Assembly (NCBI GenBank): GCA_016703535.1
Contig: JADJBV010000002.1
Coordinates: 2,728,001 to 2,792,000, forward strand
Source: Deltaproteobacteria bacterium
GTDB taxonomy: Bacteria; Myxococcota; Kuafuiibacteriia; Kuafuiibacteriales; Kuafuiibacteriaceae
Reading direction: 5' to 3'
Length of the DNA: 64,000 bases
Below are positions 8,930 to 18,219 of the stretch, in pieces (position 1 is the first letter of the stretch; every line of letters begins with the position of its first letter). Below the pieces are notes generated by a model. That model was not told the origin of the DNA and ran no database searches. It was given only the letters and a program-made list of their open reading frames with translations. A program made the position numbers and the translations under genes.

Positions 8930-10879
8930 ATGCGGATCACCTGCGCCATGTTGGGGATCGTCCTCTCGGGGCTCGGCTGCTCCAGCAGTGAGGTCATCCA
9001 GAGCAGCGGCTGCGAAAGTTGCCACCGACCGGCCGATCAAGAGGGGGGCCTCGAGACACCCCACCCGATGGCGGCCATCGCTTGCGTCGACTGTCACGGC
9101 GGCGACGCCAACCAAAGTTCGGTCGGCGCGGCCCACGTCCCCAACCCCACCGGCGGCGATCTGCGCAACTTGGCGTGGGCCCAGCTGGTGGCCACCGATC
9201 CGGCCTATCGACGTTTCGTCAACCCGAGTGATCCCAGCGCCGCCGCCCAGTCCTGCGGCACCGGCTCGACCTGCCATCAAGCGATCGTGGAACAGGTCGC
9301 TCGTTCGGTGCACACCACCGGCGCGGGTTTGATCAACGTTTCGCGGATCATCCAAGGCCTCGAGGCCCAACCCACCTACGCCTTCACCGCCGCCACCGAT
9401 CCCAACCCCGGGACCGGGGTCCGCAACCAATACCCAAGCCTGGACGTCTTGCCCGCGGCCCCGGCGGTCACCCCCGCCTCCAGCCTGAGCGACTTCGTGG
9501 CCCACAGCTTCAGTAAAGCCTGCAGCGGCTGTCACCTGGGCGCTTACGGCGCCGTCGGGCCGGGACGAAGCCAACAGCTGATCCCCAACGGCTGCGCCGC
9601 CTGCCACGTGCCCTACGCCAAAGACGCCTTGGGCACGAGCGCCGATCCCACCGTCAACCGCACCGAAGCCGGCCACCCGCTTCGCCACTCCATCGAGAAG
9701 GTGGTCAAGGATGAACAATGTGGCGCGTGCCACTACCGCTCCCAACGGATTGGCACTCAGTTCCGAGGTCTCCGAGAGATCACCGAGGCCGATCGGGAGC
9801 GCGGCACCGAACACCTGGCCCTCACCACCGAGGAGCTCCACGGGCGCCCGGCCGGGTCCTACGTGATCGATGACGACACCCGAGACACCTTGGACACCAC
9901 CCCACCCGACGTCCACCACGAGCGCGGTTTGGGGTGCGTCGACTGCCACTTCGGCGCCGACGTGCACGGCGATGGGCACCTGGCCGGCACCGCGGGTGGG
10001 GTCCAAGGCATCGAATGCAGCGACTGCCACGGGACCTTCGAGCGGGAGTTGCAGCCGGTGGACGGTCAGTTCCGTACCAGCGGCGGCGCCGTGTTGGCCC
10101 GACTCCGCAAAGAGACCGACGGCCGCTTCCTCTTGCGCGGCGCCCTCGACGGCCTCGATCACCCGGTCACCCAGATCACCCAGCTGCGCCGCACGCCCTT
10201 GGTCACCAACGCCCATAGCGAAGCGCGCCACGGCGATCTCGAGTGTTACAGTTGCCACACCGCTTGGATGCAGAACTTCTACCTCTCGGAGCGGATCTTG
10301 GATCTGCGGGTGATGGAGAAGAGCAGCGCCGACGGAGAGATCACCCCGGGTTCGGTCAGCGAGGTCCACTGGGTGGTCGGCCTGGAGAACGTCCACTTGG
10401 GGATCAACGGCGATGGTAAGGTAGGTACCTTCCTATTCGACAACACCTTTCCTTCGGTGATCGTGCCCTGCGATCCGCGGACCGAACCGGTGGGCTGTGA
10501 GTCCACCCCGACCCAACCGATCTTTGGGAAGAAGGTGATCGATCGGGCCTTGAGCCGCACCCCCGCCGGGCTCCTCAGCCTCGGCTACTACCCGAGCTTC
10601 GCCCACACCGTGGGGGGGCGCGGAAAGATCCAGCCTTGTGAGCGGTGCCACCCGCGCCAATACGAAGTCGAACCCCAGCGCCCGGCGGCGGCCTTCGGTT
10701 TGGGCAGCGGCAAGTGGAGCTGGACCGTGCACGACCAAAACAGCTCGGTGGACCTGACCCGGGTGGTCGACAACTTGGGGGTGCCCTTGGTGCCCTTCCC
10801 GAGGCCCGGGACCAAACCGGTCCCCCCCGAGGTGGTCCGGGCCGCCCTCGACTACGAAGTGATCTTGCCGCTGCGCTGA
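8930..10879 (+). CDS. Multihaem c-type cytochrome lipoprotein (about ten haem sites)
   Basis: 649 residues from ATG 8930; the in-frame frame upstream lacks a signal sequence. The N-terminus is a short signal ending LSGLGC, with C17 as the likely lipidated residue, although Gly at -3 makes a weak lipobox. Nine CxxCH motifs are visible: CESCH, CVDCH, CSGCH, CAACH, CGACH, CVDCH, CSDCH, CYSCH and CERCH. A tenth site, CGTGSTCH, has five residues between the cysteines. Many other His residues could act as distal ligands. It resembles exported electron-transfer cytochromes, but no oxidoreductase family was recognised. It heads a run of three haem-protein genes, with 25 bases to the next start. Confidence 0.85.
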   Translation: MRITCAMLGIVLSGLGCSSSEVIQSSGCESCHRPADQEGGLETPHPMAAIACVDCHGGDANQSSVGAAHVPNPTGGDLRNLAWAQLVATDPAYRRFVNPSDPSAAAQSCGTGSTCHQAIVEQVARSVHTTGAGLINVSRIIQGLEAQPTYAFTAATDPNPGTGVRNQYPSLDVLPAAPAVTPASSLSDFVAHSFSKACSGCHLGAYGAVGPGRSQQLIPNGCAACHVPYAKDALGTSADPTVNRTEAGHPLRHSIEKVVKDEQCGACHYRSQRIGTQFRGLREITEADRERGTEHLALTTEELHGRPAGSYVIDDDTRDTLDTTPPDVHHERGLGCVDCHFGADVHGDGHLAGTAGGVQGIECSDCHGTFERELQPVDGQFRTSGGAVLARLRKETDGRFLLRGALDGLDHPVTQITQLRRTPLVTNAHSEARHGDLECYSCHTAWMQNFYLSERILDLRVMEKSSADGEITPGSVSEVHWVVGLENVHLGINGDGKVGTFLFDNTFPSVIVPCDPRTEPVGCESTPTQPIFGKKVIDRALSRTPAGLLSLGYYPSFAHTVGGRGKIQPCERCHPRQYEVEPQRPAAAFGLGSGKWSWTVHDQNSSVDLTRVVDNLGVPLVPFPRPGTKPVPPEVVRAALDYEVILPLR

Positions 10880-10904
10880 GCGCTGCGGACGAAAGAAACC
10901 AGGG

Positions 10905-12566
10905 ATGTTCAAGACCAAATACCTGAGCTGTGGGCTGTTCCTCCTGGCGTGCGCCAGTGACCCCGGTGAAGTGCCCGACGCCGGCTCGGCCCCCGAAGAC
11001 CTCGGGCCCTTGAGCTTCGACGCCTCCTTGCCCGGCGACGCCGTGGAGCGGGGGCGCAGCTACTTTCGCAACCTCCGTTGCGCCAACTGCCACGGCGCCG
11101 ACGGCCGTGGAGATCCGACCTTCCCGGGCGCCCCAACTTTGGTGGGCCGTTCCGTCGAGGACCTGGTCACCACCCTCCACGAACTTTGTGAAGATCCGCT
11201 CTCCTTGTCGTGTCACCCGCTCAAGTTGCCCGACCTGCCCGAGGCGGTGTTGAGCGACATCGCGGCCTATCTTTTGGCCTTGGCCAACGACTCGAGCGCC
11301 ATGCCCAACCCCGGCCCGCCTTGTGATGACGTGCCGGGCAACATCTGCACCATCGCTGGCAACGGGATCTCGGGGAACAAACGGGGAAACGGTTACCTGG
11401 CCCGAGACCAGTTCCTCTTTTGGCCACAAAACGTGACGGTCGATGGCGCCGGTCGGCCGATCATCACCGACTGGAACAACTACCTGATCCGGCGGATCGA
11501 GACCGAAGGATGTGAAGGGGGTGACTGCCCGATCACCAACGTCATCGGCACCAGCGGCCTGGGCGACAGCTGCTCGACCCCGGCCGCGCCGATCCCGGCC
11601 TTCAACGCCACCATGAACCACCCGGTGGGGATCTGGTTCACCGAAGAGGGCAACGTGATCCTCTGGGGGTGGCACCAGTGGAAGATCAAGTACATCCCGG
11701 TCAACCCCGACGGCTCCTACGGCGAGATGTATTGCCTCTTCGGCAACGAACGGGGCTTCGGCGGCGATGGTTTGCCGGCGGGCTTCAACTTCGACGGCAA
11801 CCGTGGACCGGTGCGCTTCAACCTGCCGAGCTCCGCGGTCCGGGATCGGGCGGGCAACTGGTACATCTCGGATCAGGCCAACCTCCGCATCCGAGTGGTG
11901 CGCCCCAACGCCAACGATCAACCCGAGTCCGCTGGGGCCCGGGCCTACGTCGACTCCTTGCGCGACAACGTGATCACCACCTTCGGCGGCGGCGAACCTC
12001 GGACCTCCACCGGCGATCACCGGCGTACCAAACCTGACTATTCGGACAGCGGGGACGGCGGGCCGATCCAAGCGGCGACCTTCCGGGTCCAGTTCGGCTT
12101 CGACGCCATCCCCCAGATGCGGCTGGCCATCGACAACGATCGCAACTTGCTCTACGTGGCCGACGCCGAAAACCACCGCATTCGGGTGATCGACCTCAAC
12201 CAAGACCCGCCGATCATCGATCTTTTTGCGGGCGGCGGCGCCGACGTGGCCGCCGACGGGGTGTTGGCGACCAACGCCAAGTTGTTCCGGCCGGGCGACG
12301 TCGACGTCATCCCCGATGGGAGCGGGGATGTGTTGATCACCGACGTCTTCAACCACTGCGTGCGGGTGGTGGACTTCGACACTCGGATCATCACCACGGT
12401 CGCCGGGATCTGCGGCGCGGCCACGGATGGCTACGAAGGGGACGGTGGTCCCGCGACCGAGGCCAAGTTGGCCGAACCCGGCGGCGCGGGAGCCGCCCCG
12501 GATCGCACCATCTACATCGCCGACACCCTCAACCACCGGATCCGAAGGGTGAATCCGCTGCCATGA
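10905..12566 (+). CDS. Cytochrome c-NHL propeller lipoprotein
   Basis: 553 residues. The signal peptide ends in lipobox LLAC (C16), followed by an Asp/Gly/Pro linker. A class I cytochrome c domain carries CANCH at residues 59-63 and spans to about 125, with a Met at AMPNPG as a possible axial ligand. Residues about 145-553 hold six NHL-type blades, each ending in patterns such as DWNNYLIRRIE, DAENHRIRVID or DTLNHRIRRVN, which is enough for one six-bladed propeller. It is predicted to sit on the outer or inner membrane facing the periplasm or surface. The last four bases overlap the next start (ATGA), implying translational coupling. Confidence 0.85.
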   Translation: MFKTKYLSCGLFLLACASDPGEVPDAGSAPEDLGPLSFDASLPGDAVERGRSYFRNLRCANCHGADGRGDPTFPGAPTLVGRSVEDLVTTLHELCEDPLSLSCHPLKLPDLPEAVLSDIAAYLLALANDSSAMPNPGPPCDDVPGNICTIAGNGISGNKRGNGYLARDQFLFWPQNVTVDGAGRPIITDWNNYLIRRIETEGCEGGDCPITNVIGTSGLGDSCSTPAAPIPAFNATMNHPVGIWFTEEGNVILWGWHQWKIKYIPVNPDGSYGEMYCLFGNERGFGGDGLPAGFNFDGNRGPVRFNLPSSAVRDRAGNWYISDQANLRIRVVRPNANDQPESAGARAYVDSLRDNVITTFGGGEPRTSTGDHRRTKPDYSDSGDGGPIQAATFRVQFGFDAIPQMRLAIDNDRNLLYVADAENHRIRVIDLNQDPPIIDLFAGGGADVAADGVLATNAKLFRPGDVDVIPDGSGDVLITDVFNHCVRVVDFDTRIITTVAGICGAATDGYEGDGGPATEAKLAEPGGAGAAPDRTIYIADTLNHRIRRVNPLP

Positions 12567-14494
12567 ACAACCCCCTCCGCACCTGCCTCTTCTTGGCCCT
12601 CACCTCGGTCATCGCCTGCAAGAGCGATCCTCAGGAGGCGCCCGACGCCGGCGCTCAACCCTCTGCTGATGCTGGGACGGCGCCCACGGTGATGCAGGCC
12701 ATCGCTGGGCTGGAGCTCTACGCCAACAACGGCTGCGCCGCTTGTCACTGCAACACCGGCGAAGGGGGCTGCAACCTGGACGCTCCTTCGGTGCAGCGGG
12801 CGACCTTCGCCGGCCTCGACTCGAACCTGCGTTACGCGACCACCCCCGAAGAGTTCCCGGATCTCCCGGACCCCTTCGATCCTCACCCCTACAAAAACGC
12901 TCGCCTCACCGAGGAGGAGTTGGCCAACCTGGTGGTGTTTTTGGGCACTTTGTCAGGCGGAACGCCGGTGGAGAACGAGACCCTGATCGGTCGAGGCTAC
13001 GAACTCTACGTCTCCGGCACCTGCATCAGCTGCCATCTGATGAGCGCTCAAGGCGTCAACCAAGGGGGCCTGGGGCAGGCCATCGCCGGGATCGATCCCG
13101 ACAACCTCTATTATGCCTTGGCCGGCGGCGTGCCTTGTCACCCGCTGCAGAACGAGGTCCCGACCAGCAGCACCGGGGAGCCGCTCCCGGTCTGTTCGTT
13201 GCTGGGACGGGTGGTCGCCGACAACCCAACCGTCGCGATCTTGACCGACCAACCGCCCCCCGACGCTGACAACGAGCGCTTCTATTTGTCCTATTTTTTG
13301 GCCTTCATTTCGCCGCCGCCGACGGGAGGGGTGGTGGATCCTTGTTTGGGGCGGTCGGGTGAGATCTGCACCGTGGCTGGTAACGGCATCGGTGGCTACA
13401 CCGGCGACGACATCCGCGCGACCGACGCCCTGCTGTATTATCCGCAGAACCTGGAGCTGACCGACTGGAATGCGGACGGCACGCCGGATTTGGCGATCGA
13501 TGACTGGAACAACCACCGCATCCGGATGGTGTTCTTGGACAAAGAGACCGAAGGCATCGACAGCCGGATCATCACCATCGCGGGCGACGGCAAGGTCACC
13601 GGCGTCGACGCCCTGAACCACCCGGTCGACATCGCCTTCGACGGCGACGGCAACTTGATCATCGCCACCTGGCACAACCAGAACATCTACCGCTACGGCC
13701 GAACTTCGCCGCCGGGGACGGAACGAGATCAGCTCGGTGGGCTCTGCGATCTTCGCTGCGCGCCGGACGATCAAGGTCCAACCCTGGTCGGGAACACCAC
13801 CTTGGCCTTGCCGGTAGGGATGGAGGTCCACCCCGATGGGAGCCTACTGTTCTCTGAAAGCGCCTGCGGTCGGATCCGGCGCATGCGGATCATCGGCACC
13901 GCCACCATCACCCAACCCGACAACTGCATCGACCCAGTGCACCTCTTCGCTCAGTCAACGGTGGAGACCATCGCCGGCCAACGCCAGATGTTCGGCTACG
14001 AAGGCGACGGCGGGCCGGCCCGTTTGGCCAAATTCAACCCGTTCCCGGGGCCGACCTTGACCAACTTCGGCATCTCTTTGGAGAAGGGGCCCAACCCGCG
14101 ACGCCTCTACGTGGCCGACTCGACCAACAACGTCATCCGCTACGTGGATCTGGGGAACGATCCGCCGACGGTGCACCTCTTCGCCGGGACACCTGGGAGC
14201 GCCGGCATGCGGGACGGCCTCGCCCTGGAGGCTCGCTTCAACTTCCCGACCGCGGTCTACGTGCACACCGACGGCGCCGTCTACGTGGCTGACAACCGCA
14301 ACCACGCCGTCCGCCGGATCAAAGACGGGCAGGTGACCACCATCGCCGGCACCGGGCGCGCCGGCTTCAACGGCGACAACCTCGAGGCCACCAAGGCCCA
14401 GCTGGCGGGCCCCAGCGGGGTGGTGGTCCATCCCGACGGCCGGGTCTTCATCAGCGACACCAACAACAACCGGGTCCGGGTGATTCAGCCCTAA
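12563..14494 (+). CDS. Dihaem cytochrome c-NHL propeller lipoprotein
   Basis: 643 residues; it starts inside the stop of the previous gene. The signal peptide ends in lipobox VIAC (C19). Two cytochrome c-like modules follow, with CAACH and CISCH, each introduced by a matching sequence (GLELYANNGC, GYELYVSGTC), which suggests an internal duplication. The first is unusually Cys-rich (CAACHCNTGEGGC). A six-blade NHL propeller fills the C-terminus (DWNNHRIRMV, DSTNNVIRYV, DNRNHAVRRI, DTNNNRVRVI). It is a paralogue of the preceding protein. A role in passing electrons or binding a partner on the propeller is inferred. The stop is 2 bases from the convergent methyltransferase stop. Confidence 0.85.
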   Translation: MNNPLRTCLFLALTSVIACKSDPQEAPDAGAQPSADAGTAPTVMQAIAGLELYANNGCAACHCNTGEGGCNLDAPSVQRATFAGLDSNLRYATTPEEFPDLPDPFDPHPYKNARLTEEELANLVVFLGTLSGGTPVENETLIGRGYELYVSGTCISCHLMSAQGVNQGGLGQAIAGIDPDNLYYALAGGVPCHPLQNEVPTSSTGEPLPVCSLLGRVVADNPTVAILTDQPPPDADNERFYLSYFLAFISPPPTGGVVDPCLGRSGEICTVAGNGIGGYTGDDIRATDALLYYPQNLELTDWNADGTPDLAIDDWNNHRIRMVFLDKETEGIDSRIITIAGDGKVTGVDALNHPVDIAFDGDGNLIIATWHNQNIYRYGRTSPPGTERDQLGGLCDLRCAPDDQGPTLVGNTTLALPVGMEVHPDGSLLFSESACGRIRRMRIIGTATITQPDNCIDPVHLFAQSTVETIAGQRQMFGYEGDGGPARLAKFNPFPGPTLTNFGISLEKGPNPRRLYVADSTNNVIRYVDLGNDPPTVHLFAGTPGSAGMRDGLALEARFNFPTAVYVHTDGAVYVADNRNHAVRRIKDGQVTTIAGTGRAGFNGDNLEATKAQLAGPSGVVVHPDGRVFISDTNNNRVRVIQP

Positions 14495-14496
14495 AC

Positions 14497-15420
14497 TCAG
14501 GCGCTCTTGAACACGGTGAGGCCGGTCCGGGTCACCTCAACCTCGGTCAACCAGGTCTGGGCCCGGATCTGGGGGCTGCTGCGACCCCGAGAGACCACAA
14601 CGAGCGGATGATCGGCGGCGACGGCGGCCAACTTGATCAGGAGTTGATCCAGGAGTTCATCCCGGAAGGTGTCGTAGACGTAGACCACCGTCGCGTCTCG
14701 ATAGTCGTGTTCTCGGGCGTCGCCCAAGATCGGCTCCACCCGTAGCACCGGAAAACGCGCGGCCAAGGCTTCGGCCTGCCGATGATAGGCGGGCTCTCGC
14801 TCCAGGCCTTTGGCCCGGGCGCCGGTCATCCAAGCGACCAACACCGTCACCAACCCCAGGCCCGAACCGACGTCGTAAAACACATCGTTGGGGCCCACCC
14901 GGGCGGTCAACTCCAAGATCGAGGTGAAGGGGCTGGGCAGGTAGTGGACCATCTTGGCCGGGCGTTCGGCCTCGGCCTCGGGCACCTCGCTGACCTCGAA
15001 GAGGCGCTGCACATAAGCGTCCCACTCGACGTTGGGCCGGCCCTCCAACTCCTTCTCCAGATCCGAAGGGCGCAGTTCACCTCGGGCCAGCCGGGCCCGG
15101 ACCTCGGCGAAGGCCAACCGATCGATGGCCTCCAGGCGGCTCAACACCTGCTGGCACCGGGCCAAGGTGGCCTGGTGTTCGGGGCGACGCCCGACGGCCA
15201 AGCGCACGCCCCGGGCGGCCATCGAGATCCACTCCCGCTCCCAAAGAGGCGCGTCGTCCCGGAGCCGGGCTTCGGCTTGATCGAGCAAGGCCAAGGCGTC
15301 GCTGAGTTGGCCGTCGGACACGAAAAAAGTCGGATTTCCTCGAGCGGCCAGGTGGGCACCCGCGGTGCGGCCGCGCAGGATGGCGCGCCCCAGCTCGACG
15401 CGTTTTTTGGGCTCGTTCAT
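14497..15420 (-). CDS. Dot1-like class I SAM methyltransferase
   Basis: 307 residues from ATG 15420; a longer open frame upstream is not coding. The N-terminal 150 residues are helical. A class I methyltransferase domain follows, with motif I DVFYDVGSGLGLVTVLVA (179-196), close to the FxDLGSGxGxV signature of the Dot1 family, then a SAM-ribose-binding acidic site at LERE (206-209). VEPILGDARE and VVYVYDTFRDEL match later motifs. The substrate is unknown; bacterial members of this group are mostly uncharacterised. The stop is 56 bases upstream of the kinase stop codon on the same strand, so co-expression with the kinase is likely. Confidence 0.75.
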   Translation of the reverse strand: MNEPKKRVELGRAILRGRTAGAHLAARGNPTFFVSDGQLSDALALLDQAEARLRDDAPLWEREWISMAARGVRLAVGRRPEHQATLARCQQVLSRLEAIDRLAFAEVRARLARGELRPSDLEKELEGRPNVEWDAYVQRLFEVSEVPEAEAERPAKMVHYLPSPFTSILELTARVGPNDVFYDVGSGLGLVTVLVAWMTGARAKGLEREPAYHRQAEALAARFPVLRVEPILGDAREHDYRDATVVYVYDTFRDELLDQLLIKLAAVAADHPLVVVSRGRSSPQIRAQTWLTEVEVTRTGLTVFKSA

Positions 15421-15476
15421 GGGTGTTCCAAGCGGGAGGATACGCCCCCTCTTCGCCGCCACACCAGGCGCCCCGG

Positions 15477-16775
15477 TCAGCGGGCCGAGGGGACCGCCGT
15501 CGGTTTGGGGGTGGCCCGCTGGAACTCCCAGGTGACCGTCGCCGCCGCCGAACCCAAGGCCACCGCCAGGGCCAAGAGCAAATACACCGGCCAGCGGGGC
15601 GAAGTTGGCCTCGGGGCCGGTGCGGGTGTGCCCCGGGAGCGGGGTGGGGCGACCGGGCGAGGTGAAGGCCGAGCCCGGGGCGGCACGATGGTCCCCGGCG
15701 TCGGCCGAGCCCGGGGCGGCGCCAAAGCCCCCGGGGTGGGTCGAGCCCGAGGTGGGGTCGCTGGGGCTCGACGGGCCCGCCGAACGGTCGCGGCCACCTC
15801 CACGGCGTGGGTCGCCAGCAGGTGTTTTTCTTCGGCCCGGGGCTCGGGGAAACTTTCGCTCATCCACTGGGCCACCCGACCCGGGTGGGTGCCCGGCGCT
15901 TCGGCGGCCAACCACTCCTCGAGGTCCAACCGCAGGGCCTCGGCGTGGGGGTGGCGGAGGGCCGGATCTTGAGCCAAGGCCCGCATGATCACCTGCTCCA
16001 AGCGGGGCGACAAGGTTGGGTTGCGGGTCGAAGGCCGCGGGATCGGCTGGCGGGCGATCCGATCGAGGATCATCAGATCCGACTCGTGCTGAAAGAGCCT
16101 CGTCCCGGTGCTGAGCTCGAACAACAAGATGCCCAAGGCGAACACATCGGAGCGGGCGTCGACCGGGTGACCCAGGCACTGCTCCGGGCTCAGGTAGCTG
16201 AACTTGCCCTTGATGATCCCCGAGTCGGTGCGATCGGTGGTGGCGGCCTTCGCGACCCCGAAGTCGATGATCTTCAGCGTGCCTTCGTAGGAGACCAACA
16301 AGTTTTGAGGCGAGACGTCCCGGTGCACCAGGCCGAGGGGCCCTCCGTCCGATCCACGCAGCTGGTGGGCGTAGTGCAGCCCGGAAGCGGCATCGGCGAT
16401 CAAGCGCACCAACAACGGCACCGGCAGCCGATCCCCCGTGCGTTGGCCGCGCCGCGCGATCGCCGCCAAGCTGTGGCCGGCCACGTACTCCATGGCCAGG
16501 TAGTGCAGGCCCGCTTGTTCACCCAGGTCGAAGATCTGAGCGATGTGCGGATGAGACAGGCCCGCCGCCAGCCGGGCTTCGTGCAGGAACATCCGGACGA
16601 AGGTGGGATCACGCGCCAGGTGGCTCAAGATCCGCTTGATGGCCACCAACCGCGAGAAGTCGGAGGCGCCGCTTTGTCGCGCCAACCAGACCTCGGCCAT
16701 CCCTCCGGTCGCGAGGCGCTCCAGGAGCGTGTAGCGATCCAGGCGTTGGCCAGGGCGCAACACGATCTCGGGCAA
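15477..16775 (-). CDS. Membrane-anchored eukaryotic-like Ser/Thr protein kinase
   Basis: 432 residues from a TTG start; no ATG lies between it and the upstream in-frame stop, so the start is provisional. The kinase domain (about 14-290) is complete: Gly-rich loop LATGGMAEVW (21-30), ATP-binding K47 in VAIKR, catalytic HRDVSPQN (151-158), DFG (171-173) and the SPE variant of APE at 196-198. The juxtamembrane region (341-388) is a Pro/Arg-rich stalk built of about four 12-residue units, PPRARPTPG plus three. One membrane helix follows (about 396-413) with a short tail. It should phosphorylate cytoplasmic substrates, possibly including its neighbours; no ligand-binding sensor domain is present. 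Confidence 0.9.
   Translation of the reverse strand: MPEIVLRPGQRLDRYTLLERLATGGMAEVWLARQSGASDFSRLVAIKRILSHLARDPTFVRMFLHEARLAAGLSHPHIAQIFDLGEQAGLHYLAMEYVAGHSLAAIARRGQRTGDRLPVPLLVRLIADAASGLHYAHQLRGSDGGPLGLVHRDVSPQNLLVSYEGTLKIIDFGVAKAATTDRTDSGIIKGKFSYLSPEQCLGHPVDARSDVFALGILLFELSTGTRLFQHESDLMILDRIARQPIPRPSTRNPTLSPRLEQVIMRALAQDPALRHPHAEALRLDLEEWLAAEAPGTHPGRVAQWMSESFPEPRAEEKHLLATHAVEVAATVRRARRAPATPPRARPTPGALAPPRARPTPGTIVPPRARPSPRPVAPPRSRGTPAPAPRPTSPRWPVYLLLALAVALGSAAATVTWEFQRATPKPTAVPSAR
15612..15755 (-). repeat. 36-bp tandem repeats coding the kinase stalk
   Basis: About four imperfect 36-base units encode PPRARPTPG-x3 and variants in the Ser/Thr kinase. The first two are nearly identical at the protein level; the fourth is degraded. 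They form a Pro/Arg-rich spacer between the catalytic domain and the membrane helix, and the copy number could vary between strains. Confidence 0.7.
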
Positions 16776-16887
16776 AAAGCCGGCGCCCCGAGGGCCGGCG
16801 GGCGTGGACGTCTCTTCGATGGCGAAAGTGTAGCGGGGCCAGCCCGCCGGTGCACGGCGCCGTCAGACCTACAACGGCGTCCGGGGC

Positions 16888-18165
16888 CTACCTCTTGGAC
16901 CGGGCGAAGGTCTCTTCGATCGCCTGGACGATCTTGGGGATGGCCGCGGGGCTCTGCTGGATGACGTGGTCGCTGCCGGCCAAAGACTGAAGTTCGATGC
17001 CGAAGTGGCCCGCCACTTTGTTGGCCAAGCCCGGGTCGGCCAAGCTGTCTTGGGCCGAGTGCAACATCGCGCCGGCGCCGAGGGGCCGTAGCCCCTTGGC
17101 CAGTTCGCCGAAAAAACGCTCCAGGTCGGGGAGGGCGGCGGCGTTGGCTTGGCCCTGGGCCCGGGCGTCGATGCGCACCGCACTTTGGGCGCCGAGGTGT
17201 CCGCCGATCGGGCTTTTGGTCAACACCGGCTGGCCAAAGGCCGGCAAGGGCATTCGGTTGATGGCCGGCACCTCGCCCAAGAACCCGAGGATCCGGTTGG
17301 CCGCGTTGTCCGAAGGTCCGTAGAAGGCGCCAGTCACCACGTAAGGCAGGCCTTTGGGCAACTCATCACCGTCCAGCTTGAGCCGCCCGTGATCGGCGTA
17401 GCTGAGGGCCATGGTCACGCCGGGACCAGCACCCATGCTGTTGCCGAAGAGCAAGACCTGGCCCCGATCGCCGTAGAGCTCTTTGGCCAAGCGGGCGCCG
17501 TAGGCACCAAAGGCCGCGGCGTCCCGGGCCACGCCCAAGCCCCGATCGATCCCGCCGGCCTTGCCTTCGGATTGGCCGGCCCACTGGTGATCGCCGAGCA
17601 CCACGTCGTAGCCCTCTTTGTTGAGGGCTTGGGTCAACTCGTAGAAGGAGACGCCGCTCTCCAAAAATCCCGGCGACACCACCACCACCTGGCCTTTGGC
17701 TTCGCCGATCGGCGCGAAGTGTTGGTAGTGCAACTTGCGCGGCGCGATCTCGACGCCGTCGACCGAACCTTTGGCGCTGAGGAAACCGTCGCGCACTTCG
17801 TTCGGGCGGCGACCCAAGGCGACCAGGTCGATGGCCTTCAAGGCGGCGTAGAGTTCGCCGTGTTTGAGCTGGGCCTGCACCTCGGGGGCGATCACCACCT
17901 CACCGAACTTCTCCTCCACGTACTCGCGATAACGCTGCAGCAGCGCCACCTCATCTCGCGGAGAAAAGCCGAGGGCGTTGGAGAGCTTGATTCGGAGCGC
18001 CAGCGGGTTCTGGTTGGAGCCGATCTTGGCGACCCCGGGGGCCCGATCCTCGTTGAGGATCATCCGGTCCCGGTTGCCCTCCAGGTCCTTGAGGGCCTGG
18101 ACTGCGAAGCCGAGCTGAGAACGGTTGCCCCAGCCGGCCGGCGGGGTGAAGCCAAGGATCGACAT
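16888..18165 (-). CDS. Alpha/beta hydrolase family protein
   Basis: 425 residues from ATG 18165. A helical N-terminal region of about 130 residues precedes an alpha/beta hydrolase core. It has an oxyanion-hole strand VVVVSPGF (160-167), nucleophile elbow GNSMG (241-245, Ser243), a candidate acid at D373 or D377 and a catalytic His at H400 in GSDHVIQ. There is no signal peptide, so it is probably cytoplasmic, or exported by a route not visible here. A lipase, esterase or similar activity is plausible; the substrate cannot be told. It is a single gene between the kinase and the beta-helix lipoprotein, both on the same strand. Confidence 0.8.
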   Translation of the reverse strand: MSILGFTPPAGWGNRSQLGFAVQALKDLEGNRDRMILNEDRAPGVAKIGSNQNPLALRIKLSNALGFSPRDEVALLQRYREYVEEKFGEVVIAPEVQAQLKHGELYAALKAIDLVALGRRPNEVRDGFLSAKGSVDGVEIAPRKLHYQHFAPIGEAKGQVVVVSPGFLESGVSFYELTQALNKEGYDVVLGDHQWAGQSEGKAGGIDRGLGVARDAAAFGAYGARLAKELYGDRGQVLLFGNSMGAGPGVTMALSYADHGRLKLDGDELPKGLPYVVTGAFYGPSDNAANRILGFLGEVPAINRMPLPAFGQPVLTKSPIGGHLGAQSAVRIDARAQGQANAAALPDLERFFGELAKGLRPLGAGAMLHSAQDSLADPGLANKVAGHFGIELQSLAGSDHVIQQSPAAIPKIVQAIEETFARSKR

Positions 18166-18219
18166 GCCCTTCAGTTATCGGAGACAGTGTGGGAAAGGTG
18201 CGGTGGATATCGCACTCGT

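Noticed and set aside
8345..10396. 683-residue - strand frame
   Set aside because: Antisense to the radical SAM and multihaem genes, both well supported.
11190..11225. CX6CH (CEDPLSLSCH) in the first NHL cytochrome as a second haem
   Set aside because: Lies in the same small cytochrome domain as CANCH; more likely a disulfide or random.
10575..12536. 653-residue - strand frame
   Set aside because: Antisense to the cytochrome c-NHL gene; no recognisable domain.
15612..15755. Repeats considered as a CRISPR array
   Set aside because: Units are contiguous, in-frame and code the kinase stalk, with no spacers.
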